The notes under the pieces were generated by a model that ran no database searches, was not told the origin of the DNA, and saw only the letters and a list, made by a program, of their open reading frames with translations. A program made the translations under genes and the position numbers. A stretch of DNA of 28,918 nt, from assembly GCA_035702985.1 (NCBI GenBank), contig DASSZD010000085.1, positions 1-28,918 of the forward strand, written 5' to 3'. Origin of the DNA: JAKAXG01 sp035702985 (GTDB taxonomy: Bacteria; Actinomycetota; Acidimicrobiia; Acidimicrobiales; Palsa-688). This document shows positions 23,078 to 28,918 of the stretch, piece by piece; the stretch's first letter is position 1, and every line of letters starts with the position of its first letter.

Positions 23078-23273
23078 GTCTCACTCCCATCTGAGAGCGG
23101 GCCGGGCACCGCTCGACCGGACCCGCCGACGAGTTGTCCGCCGATGGTCGCGAGGGACTGGCGACGCGCCAAGGGCCGAACGTCCCCGACCGGCTTTCCG
23201 ACCTTCGTCACTTTCCGGTGCTACCGGTCCCGGGGCACATTCGCGTAGGCCGACGACCGGGGAGACGATGGTC

Positions 23274-24578
23274 ATGGCAGCAGCGGCTCGGCGACGCGCC
23301 CGGCTGTGGGCGGTACTGGTAGCCGTCGCTCTGCCCGGCGCCTCGTGCGCGGCCACAGGTCCGTCCCTCTCCCGCCCGCATGCGCACGGCGTGATCGAAG
23401 TGGTCGGGCCGTGGTCCGGGATCGAGCAGCAGCGGTTCGGCCGGGTGCTTCAGCGCTACGAACAGCAGACCGGTGCGAGGGTCGCCTACATCCCTGCGCC
23501 GGACGGTGTGGCGGCCGCCATCGACGCCCGCCGGGCGCAGTCACAGCCCACCGATGTGGCCTTTCTTCCCCAGCCGGGCCTGATGCGGCAGTACGCCCGG
23601 GCCGGCAGGCTCGTCCCCCTCGACCACGCAACGGCAGACGAATTGGCCCGGAACTACTCGCGGACCTGGCGCGACCTGGGCACAGTGGACGGGCGGCTGT
23701 ACGGGGTGTGGTTCAAGGCGGCGAACAAAAGTCTCGTCTGGTACAACATCTCGGCCTTCGAACGCCTGGGCGTCGTCCCACCCACCACCGTTGACGGCCT
23801 TCTGAGGCTGGCCGGTCGGCTGAGCGCAGCGGGGATCACACCTTTTGCGGTGGGCGCCGCCCAGGCCTGGACGCTGACGGACTGGTTCGAGAATCTCTAT
23901 CTGGCTCTGGAGGGTCCGTCCCGGTACCGACTCCTGGCCGAGCACCGGATCCCCTGGACCGACGGGTCGGTCGAGCGAACGCTGCAGATGCTGGCGCAAA
24001 TGCTGCAGCCCGGCTACCTGGCGGGTGGGGTCCGTGGCACGCTCGGCAGCGACTTCATCACCTCCGTCGGCGATACCTTCGCCGTGCCGCCCCGGGCGGC
24101 CATGGTGTCCGAAGGGGACTTCGTGGCCGGCATCATCACGGGGAACACCCCCGCTCGCCTGGGTGTGGACGCAGACGTCTTCCGGTTCCCCTCGGCGCAT
24201 GCGTCGTCGACGGCGGTGATCGGTGGCGGTGACGCCGCGGTGCTGATGAGCCATTCCTCTGCCGCCGCCTCCCTGATCCGGTACCTGGCCACCCCGGAGG
24301 CGGGATCCGTCTGGGCGGCGCTCGGAGGATTCATCTCCCCCAACCTCAATGTTGACCCGGCCGTCTACCCGGACGAGATCACGCGGTCGGTCGCGCTGGC
24401 CGTGCTCGACGCCGGCGACTCGTTCCTCTTCGACCTCTCCGACCTGCAGCCGGCCCGGTTCGGATCCACTCCCGGGGAGGGTCTGTTCGGGGAACTGCAG
24501 GACTTCCTCGTCCATCGCGACGTCAGCCTGACGGCGGCCCGGCTGGAGGCCGAGGCCGCGACGGCGTACGGCTCATGA
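23274..24578 (+). CDS. Extracellular solute-binding protein, family 1 (sugar type), lipoprotein
   Basis: About 434 residues from ATG 23274, nine bases after GGGGAG (23259-23264); ATG 23268 is only three bases from it. The signal peptide ends VLVAVALPGASC, with Cys in a somewhat atypical lipobox (GASC). The mature protein has the bilobal type-1 binding-protein pattern: EVVGPWSGIEQQRFGRVLQRYEQQTGARVAYIP, then QPTDVAFLPQPGLMRQYARAGRLVPLD and the KAANKSLVWYNISAFERLG hinge strand. It resembles alpha-glucoside or maltose-type binding proteins (AglE-like). No sugar permease (malF/malG type) lies next to it; the adjacent ABC operon is of the exporter type. It is convergent with the OpuAC-type gene, 14 bp between stops. 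Confidence 0.85.
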   Translation: MAAAARRRARLWAVLVAVALPGASCAATGPSLSRPHAHGVIEVVGPWSGIEQQRFGRVLQRYEQQTGARVAYIPAPDGVAAAIDARRAQSQPTDVAFLPQPGLMRQYARAGRLVPLDHATADELARNYSRTWRDLGTVDGRLYGVWFKAANKSLVWYNISAFERLGVVPPTTVDGLLRLAGRLSAAGITPFAVGAAQAWTLTDWFENLYLALEGPSRYRLLAEHRIPWTDGSVERTLQMLAQMLQPGYLAGGVRGTLGSDFITSVGDTFAVPPRAAMVSEGDFVAGIITGNTPARLGVDADVFRFPSAHASSTAVIGGGDAAVLMSHSSAAASLIRYLATPEAGSVWAALGGFISPNLNVDPAVYPDEITRSVALAVLDAGDSFLFDLSDLQPARFGSTPGEGLFGELQDFLVHRDVSLTAARLEAEAATAYGS

Positions 24579-24592
24579 CCGGGAGGCCGCCG

Positions 24593-25540
24593 CTACGGGG
24601 GTGCCAGGCCCCGGCGGACCAGCCAACCGTGGGCTTCGGCCGCCGGCGAGCGTCCTCCTGTTCCGATCCGCCAATTGAGAAAGACCAGTTCGCTGTCGGT
24701 CAGGCCAGCCGACACACGGTTCAACGTATCGGTCAGACGGGATCCGAATCGCGTAACGGCCCGGTCGGATACGACGGGGATGACGTTGTCTGCAGGCTGG
24801 AGATGGCGGTCGTCGGTGAGGAGGACCAGGTCGCCACCGGCCAGAGCGCCGCTGGTGCTGAAGATGACCGCCACATCGGCGACCCCCTGGTCGAGGGCGG
24901 TGACCCGCTGCTGCTCACTGTCGAGCGGGAGGAAGTCGCGGACGTGAAGTCCGTAGACGTTCCTCAAGCCGATGAGACAGTAGGGGCGTTGCGGGCATTC
25001 GGAAGGTCCGGTCAGGGTCAGACGGCCATCGAGGCTGACCAGGTCGCTGATGGACCGCAGACCGTACCGGGCCGCCGTGGTGCGGGTGACGGCCAGTCCG
25101 TTCTGGTCCTGGGCGGGGCTGGGAGCGAGGATCCGGCCGTGCCAGCGGGTCAGCTGCTCATCGAGGCGGGCCGCCACCGCAGAGCGGTCGGACATGTCGA
25201 TCGTCGCACTGGCATCCAGCGCATCGAGGGCGGAGCCGAGGTACTCGGGAAGCAGGTCGACGTAGCCCTGCTGGAAGGCCGGCAACACCATCTCCCGGGT
25301 TCCGAGCTGCATCTCGGCGCGGACCGGAACCCCGGCCGCGGCGAGTGCCTGGACGTAGATCTGGGCGAGCAGTTCGCTCTCGGGGAAGTTGAAGGAAGCC
25401 ACGACCACCTCTTCCGGGCGGCCATCAGCGGTGTGCCGCTGATGGGGGGATCCGCCGCCGCACGCCGCCCCGGCCACCACCACGAGCCCGGCGAGGACCG
25501 CTGCGGAGAGGCGCCTGCCACCTCTCAGCAGATGATTCAT
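24593..25540 (-). CDS. OpuAC-type osmoprotectant (glycine betaine/choline) binding lipoprotein
   Basis: 315 residues from ATG 25540, which has GGAGGAGG seven bases upstream; the open frame extends 47 codons further but with no support. The signal peptide, RLSAAVLAGLVVVAGAAC, leads to Cys27. The mature start VVVASFNFPESELLAQIYVQALAAAG matches the quaternary-amine binding protein family (ProX/OpuAC), followed by YVDLLPEYLGSALDAL and a second lobe with the ALDQGVADVAVIFSTSGAL region and the VIPVVSDRAV stretch. These proteins feed glycine betaine, choline or carnitine to ABC importers. No opuAA/opuAB gene lies in the window, so the permease is elsewhere or absent. Ligand not determined by sequence. 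Confidence 0.88.
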   Translation of the reverse strand: MNHLLRGGRRLSAAVLAGLVVVAGAACGGGSPHQRHTADGRPEEVVVASFNFPESELLAQIYVQALAAAGVPVRAEMQLGTREMVLPAFQQGYVDLLPEYLGSALDALDASATIDMSDRSAVAARLDEQLTRWHGRILAPSPAQDQNGLAVTRTTAARYGLRSISDLVSLDGRLTLTGPSECPQRPYCLIGLRNVYGLHVRDFLPLDSEQQRVTALDQGVADVAVIFSTSGALAGGDLVLLTDDRHLQPADNVIPVVSDRAVTRFGSRLTDTLNRVSAGLTDSELVFLNWRIGTGGRSPAAEAHGWLVRRGLAPP

Positions 25541-25547
25541 CGCACCG

Positions 25548-25555
25548 CCTCCTCC
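25548..25555 (-). promoter_or_regulatory. Ribosome binding site of the OpuAC-type gene
   Basis: On the minus strand GGAGGAGG stands seven bases before ATG 25540. It decides the start and shows that the translated region does not reach the divergent gene at 25579. Confidence 0.75.
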
Positions 25556-25578
25556 ATCCGCGCCACAGCTGGTGAGCC

Positions 25579-27315
25579 ATGAGGGTCCGGCGCCAACGGC
25601 CCCCGGCGGGCGCGGAGCGCACTGTACCTGCGAGGGGTGCGGCGCAGGAGGGCCGGACGGCCCTAGCCGCATCCGGAACATCGGCGCTGGGCCGGAGGCG
25701 GCGCCCCTCGGGCGAGCCTCCCCCGCTGCCCCGCTTCGTGGGGGCCCACGACCGGATCCTGCTACTGATCGCCGTGGTCGGGGCGGTGTTGACGGTGGCG
25801 TTGGACTTCCGGCCCGTGATGGCGGCGGTGACCAGAGCCGATGACACCATCCTGGGATGGATCAGCGACCTGCGGACCCCGGCGCTCACCGCGGCGGCGG
25901 ACCGCGTGCAGGCTCTGGGCTCCTTCTGGACCATCAGGATCTGCGCCTGGCTGACGTTGGCGGCCCTGATCGGGGTGCGCCGGCTGCGCCATCTGGCCGT
26001 CTACCTGGCGGTGTTCCTGGGCTGCTCACTGCTCGGTACCGCCGTGGCCCGGTCGCTGGGCCGGATGCGGCCGGGAAACGTGACCATCCTGGCCGGGTGG
26101 TCCGGCTACGCCTACCCGTCCGCGCCGGTGGTCGCCCTCGGTCTGGTGCTGGTCGGGGCCATCCATACACTGGTACCGGCGGGCAGGTGGCGCAGCCGGG
26201 CCGCGTATGTGGCCGCTGGTCTGATGGTGGCGCTGATCCTGTCCCGGCTGTACCTCGGGGTGGACCACCCCACGGACGCACTGGCCGGTGTGATCCTGGG
26301 GTCGGTGGTGCCCGCCGCGGTGTTCCTCGCCGCCGCTCCCGAGGAGGCCTTTCCCGTGGCCTACCGGCGGGGCCAGCGCGCCCACCTCGACATCGGAGGG
26401 GCGCGCGGGGCGGCCATCACCCAGGCGCTGAACCACCAGCTCGGGCTCAGTGTCGCGGCGCTCGAGCCGTTCGGGCTGGCCGGATCGGCGGGCTCCACCC
26501 CGATGCGAATCCGACTGACGCCCACGCCGGTGCGGACCGAGACGCAGGTGTTCGCCAAGCTGTACGCCCTGAACCATCTGAGATCGGACCGCTGGTACAA
26601 GCTCGCCCGGACCGTCCTCTACGGCCGCCTCGAGGACGAGAAGCCGTTCTCCACGGTCCGGCGCCTGGCGGAATACGAGGATCACATGCTCAGGCTGTTG
26701 CGCGACCACGGCCTGCCCACGCCCCGGCCGTACGGTTTCGTAGAGATCACACCCGAGAGGGAGTACGCCATCGTCATGGAGTACTTCGACGGTACGGCCG
26801 AGCTGGGGTCGACGCTGGCAGACGAGACGGTGAGCAGCGGCCTGGCCATCGTGCGCAAGCTGTGGGACGCCGGAGTGGCCCACCGGGACATCAAGCCGTC
26901 CAACCTGCTGATCCGGGACGGCCAGGTGCTACTGATCGACGTGGCCTTCGCCACCGTGCGGCCGACACCGTGGCGTCAGGCGGTGGACCTGGCCAACATG
27001 ATGCTCACTCTGTCCCTGTACAGCACCCCCCGAAGGGTGTTCGACCAGGCCCGCCGCTATTTCACTGCGGACGAGATCGCCGAGGCGCTGGCCGCCAGCC
27101 GCAGCATCACGATCCCTTCACAGCTGCGATCCCTGCTGCAGGCCGACGGCCGGGACCTGCTCCGACAGCTCACCCGGATGGCCCCCGAGCGCGCCCCGGT
27201 CGCCATCCAGCTCTGGGATCTCCGGCGGCTGTACGTTACCGTGGCCGTCCTGGCCGGCCTGGCCGCAGCCGTGGCCGCTACCGCGGCTTACCTCCAGACG
27301 ACGAGCCTCCTGTGA
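25579..27315 (+). CDS. Membrane fusion protein: degenerate PAP2 domain plus protein-kinase-like domain
   Basis: 578 residues. About 1-55 is a basic, Pro-rich tail; about 57-255 holds five to six membrane helices with the PAP2 fold; about 300-545 is a kinase-like domain; 551-575 is a last helix. The PAP2 motifs are altered: no Lys at the motif 1 position (Ala157; R164-P165 kept), PSGH reads PSAP (180-183), and the motif 3 His is Asp229 (SRLYLGVDHPTD). The kinase part has Lys327 (VFAKLYA), Glu365 or 367, HRDIKPSN (435-442) and Asp454 in LIDVA in place of DFG. Longer actinobacterial relatives continue with an LPG-synthase-like (UPF0104) membrane domain, to my recollection; this one stops after one helix. 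ATG 25579 leaves only 38 bp to the divergent gene; the true start may be later. Confidence 0.8.
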   Translation: MRVRRQRPPAGAERTVPARGAAQEGRTALAASGTSALGRRRRPSGEPPPLPRFVGAHDRILLLIAVVGAVLTVALDFRPVMAAVTRADDTILGWISDLRTPALTAAADRVQALGSFWTIRICAWLTLAALIGVRRLRHLAVYLAVFLGCSLLGTAVARSLGRMRPGNVTILAGWSGYAYPSAPVVALGLVLVGAIHTLVPAGRWRSRAAYVAAGLMVALILSRLYLGVDHPTDALAGVILGSVVPAAVFLAAAPEEAFPVAYRRGQRAHLDIGGARGAAITQALNHQLGLSVAALEPFGLAGSAGSTPMRIRLTPTPVRTETQVFAKLYALNHLRSDRWYKLARTVLYGRLEDEKPFSTVRRLAEYEDHMLRLLRDHGLPTPRPYGFVEITPEREYAIVMEYFDGTAELGSTLADETVSSGLAIVRKLWDAGVAHRDIKPSNLLIRDGQVLLIDVAFATVRPTPWRQAVDLANMMLTLSLYSTPRRVFDQARRYFTADEIAEALAASRSITIPSQLRSLLQADGRDLLRQLTRMAPERAPVAIQLWDLRRLYVTVAVLAGLAAAVAATAAYLQTTSLL

Positions 27316-27887
27316 ACCGTCCCACCCGCCCGGCCCAACGGAACGCCAGGTGTGTTCTGGCGGCGTGCGTACTGCTCGCCACCACCATCATCGTCACCGC
27401 ATCGGGATGCGCGGCCGTCCGGGCGTCGACACCCGCCTGCCGGTCGCTGGCCCGCCTGGGCCTCGTCGCCCAGTCGGTACCGTCCGCCGCGTACGTCCCC
27501 TGCGTCAACGATCTGCCGCCCGGCTGGTCCGTCCCCTCGTTCGACGTCAGACGGGGATCGACACAGTTCGCCCTGCTCTCCGACCGCTCCCAGGGCCACG
27601 CCGTGAAGGTGCGGCTGACCGGGGGATGCCAGACCGGGCGGGCCGAGCCGACCACGTCCCGGGGCCCGGGCGTGCAGACTTTCATCCGACTCAGCTCCAT
27701 CGACCCCCGCTACGCCGGCACGCTCTACGACGTCTTCCCCGGCGGGTGCATCACCTACCGTTTCGACCTCCGACGCGGTCCTCACATCGCCTTGATGCAG
27801 GAGTTCGAGGACTCGGTGATGTTGATGCCGCGCCACCAGCTGCAATCGGAGCTCCATACCGAGCTGGGCCTCCAGCTCCAGCCGTGA
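27312..27887 (+). CDS. Cysteine-containing lipoprotein of unknown family
   Basis: 191 residues, GTG start overlapping the kinase-fusion stop by 4 bp (GTGA). A basic N-terminus and hydrophobic stretch CVLAACVLLATTIIVTASGC end in lipobox ASGC with Cys33. The mature part has further Cys in TPACRS, YVPCVND, GGCQTG and GGCITYRF, so two disulphides are possible outside the cell. Motifs such as LPPGWSVPSFDVRRGSTQFALLSD and VFPGGCITYRFDLRRGPH suggest a mostly beta domain. I do not recognise the family. The two 4-bp overlaps, with the genes before and after, argue that it is made in fixed ratio with the membrane fusion protein and the PAP2 enzyme and acts with them at the outer face of the membrane. 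Confidence 0.8.
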   Translation: MNRPTRPAQRNARCVLAACVLLATTIIVTASGCAAVRASTPACRSLARLGLVAQSVPSAAYVPCVNDLPPGWSVPSFDVRRGSTQFALLSDRSQGHAVKVRLTGGCQTGRAEPTTSRGPGVQTFIRLSSIDPRYAGTLYDVFPGGCITYRFDLRRGPHIALMQEFEDSVMLMPRHQLQSELHTELGLQLQP

Positions 27888-28519
27888 AACCCGTGGCCGC
27901 CTCATCAGCCCGCAGCGCCGCCGTCCGCCTCGCCGCAGCGTCCTCCGTGGTCGCCCTCACCGCGGTATCGGCGCGCCGGGACCACGTCGGGCCGGCCGAG
28001 GAGCGGGTGTTCAGGATGGTCAACGAGCTGCCCGACAGCCTCAGCCGGCCGGTCTGGCTGGTCATGCAGCTGGGCACCGTGGGGGCGGCGCCGGTCGCGG
28101 CTGCTGCAACCTGGGCCCGGGGCGATCGCCGCCTGGCCGGCCGGCTCCTGGTGGTGGGCACCTCCACGTGGGCACTGTCCAAGGTATTCAAACGCTGGAT
28201 CGCCAGGGGCCGACCGGCGGCCCTGCTGGCCGCCACGCACGTGCGCGGCAGCCGCCCGGCCGGGCTCGGGTACCTGTCGGGCCACGCCGGAGTGGTCGCG
28301 GCCCTCGGGGCGGCGATCCTCCCACGCCTGCAACGGCGCGGGAGGGCCCTGGTCGGACTCGTCGTTCCCGCCGTGGGCCTGGCCCGTGTCTACGTGGGCG
28401 CCCACCTGCCGCTCGACGTGGTGGGAGGCGCCGCTCTGGGTCTGGGGGTGGAGGCCGCCAGCCGGATCTGGCAGGAAGGCCCGTCGCGCCCGCTCCAACG
28501 TTTGTATAGTGAATACTAG
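27884..28519 (+). CDS. PAP2 superfamily membrane phosphatase with intact active site
   Basis: 211 residues from GTG 27884, overlapping the lipoprotein stop by 4 bp (GTGA). The three PAP2 motifs are complete: Lys103-x6-Arg110-Pro111 (KRWIARGRP), LSGH (131-134, with His134 as the acid-base), and Arg168-x5-His174-x3-Asp178 (ARVYVGAHLPLD). Hydrophobic segments around 56-75, 85-100, 133-148, 155-170 and 178-195 give a multi-pass layout with the active site near one face. Such enzymes remove phosphate from lipid phosphates, for example undecaprenyl pyrophosphate, phosphatidic acid or phosphatidylglycerophosphate; the substrate is not known. Possibly it supplies the activity lost from the PAP2 half of the fusion protein encoded two genes earlier. 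Confidence 0.87.
   Translation: MKPVAASSARSAAVRLAAASSVVALTAVSARRDHVGPAEERVFRMVNELPDSLSRPVWLVMQLGTVGAAPVAAAATWARGDRRLAGRLLVVGTSTWALSKVFKRWIARGRPAALLAATHVRGSRPAGLGYLSGHAGVVAALGAAILPRLQRRGRALVGLVVPAVGLARVYVGAHLPLDVVGGAALGLGVEAASRIWQEGPSRPLQRLYSEY
28504..28518. promoter_or_regulatory. AT-rich promoter with dyad, upstream of the Ric-type gene
   Basis: GTAT-AGTGA-ATAC (28504-28516) and the overlapping TAGT-GAAT-ACTA (28507-28518) are perfect inverted repeats. A TATAGT (28505-28510) within them is one base from a TATAAT -10 box. The site spans the last codons and stop of the PAP2 gene, and is much richer in A/T than its surroundings. Its place over a -10 box before an iron-sulfur repair gene suggests a repressor operator, perhaps for an Rrf2-family (NsrR-like) regulator; the regulator is a guess. 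Confidence 0.45.
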
Positions 28520-28542
28520 AAAAAAAGTCTAAGGAGGTTGCC

Positions 28543-28918
28543 ATGACCACAATCCCAGACGACGAACGGACGCTCGCCGAGCTGGTCGCCGACAACCCGG
28601 CCCGGGCGGTCGTGCTCGACCGGATGGGCCTGGACTTCTGCTGTCACGGCAACCGCAGCCTGTCCGACGCGTGCACGGCGGCCGGCCTGGACCCGAAGAA
28701 GGTGGCCGCCAGCCTGGACGAGGTCGCCGGTGAGGCGCCCGCCGCGTGGACCGGGGGTGGCCGCCGCGGACTGGCTGCCTACGTCGAGAAGACCCACCAC
28801 TCCTACCTGCACGCCGAGCTCGGGTCCCTCGAGCTGCTGGCCCGGAAGGTCCGCTCGGTGCACGGCGACCGCCATCCCGAGCTCGACCGGGTCGCCCACC
28901 TCGTCGTAGAGATCGCCA
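28543..28918 (+). CDS. ric: Ric/ScdA/YtfE-type iron-sulfur cluster repair diiron protein (3' end outside window)
   Basis: The first 125 residues are present. A strong Shine-Dalgarno, AAGGAGG (28531-28537), stands five bases before ATG 28543. The N-terminal ScdA/DUF542 domain reads TLAELVADNPARAVVLDRMG with the CCHG motif at 33-36 (Cys33, Cys34). From about 77 on begins the hemerythrin-like bundle: YVEKTHHSYLHAEL with candidate iron ligands His85/86 and His90. Family members restore iron-sulfur clusters damaged by NO or peroxide, or release NO. It lies 23 bp after the PAP2 gene but has its own AT-rich promoter with a dyad, so it is probably a separate, stress-controlled unit. Confidence 0.88.
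   Translation, partial: MTTIPDDERTLAELVADNPARAVVLDRMGLDFCCHGNRSLSDACTAAGLDPKKVAASLDEVAGEAPAAWTGGGRRGLAAYVEKTHHSYLHAELGSLELLARKVRSVHGDRHPELDRVAHLVVEIA

Noticed and set aside
23078..23267. Divergent gap considered for operators or a small gene
   Set aside because: Only a 5-bp dyad CCGGT-GCT-ACCGG (23215-23227) and no convincing -10/-35 or small gene; not enough to call.
25541..25681. 47-codon N-terminal extension of the OpuAC-type protein
   Set aside because: It crosses the divergent fusion gene start, while a strong GGAGGAGG and a signal peptide fix the start at ATG 25540.

Overview
This is a very GC-rich window (third codon positions almost always G or C) from an actinobacterium. The F420-type flavin-fold protein, the actinobacterial form of DapD, the heme-binding nitrobindin-like protein, the SCO6745-family protein, many GTG starts and mostly leader-poor genes all fit. 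An acidimicrobial or related deep-branching lineage is my best guess, but this is an inference. No tRNA, rRNA, CRISPR array, transposase or phage gene is visible, and no gap without a gene reaches 300 bases.

Layout. 1-6.6 kb: the 3' end of an unidentified membrane protein, then genes of lipid or xenobiotic carbon metabolism: an EHN-type epoxide hydrolase, a class III CoA-transferase, an alpha/beta hydrolase, an enoyl-CoA hydratase-like protein and an F420-type protein. A proline-rich membrane protein lies among them, with a possible response-regulator repeat upstream. 6.6-11.2 kb: housekeeping and redox genes: SCO6745-family protein, prmA, nitrobindin-like protein, dapD, hemerythrin-like protein and a TauE/SafE-type permease. 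11.2-16.4 kb: an amino-acid catabolic unit. A Lrp/AsnC regulator is divergent from an amino-acid dehydrogenase (Leu/Val/Phe type) that is followed 3 bp later by a fused indolepyruvate:ferredoxin oxidoreductase. Together they would deaminate an amino acid and turn the 2-oxo acid into acyl-CoA while reducing ferredoxin. The divergent gap holds an array of CGCAA/TTGC half-sites.

16.5-23.1 kb: a GNAT acetyltransferase, then a minus-strand block: an ABC exporter of the MacB/FtsX type (ATPase then 850-residue permease), a Thr/Pro-rich lipoprotein, and a SigE-type ECF sigma factor with a membrane-anchored partner that is probably its regulator. 23.3-25.5 kb: two convergent substrate-binding lipoproteins (sugar family 1 and OpuAC type) with no permease beside them.

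25.6-28.5 kb is the most unusual part: three genes joined by 4-bp GTGA overlaps. The first fuses a PAP2 domain that has lost its catalytic residues to a protein-kinase-like domain. The second encodes an unrecognised cysteine-containing lipoprotein. The third is a PAP2 phosphatase with all motifs intact. The window ends inside a Ric/ScdA-type iron-sulfur repair gene, whose AT-rich promoter and dyad overlap the stop of the PAP2 gene.
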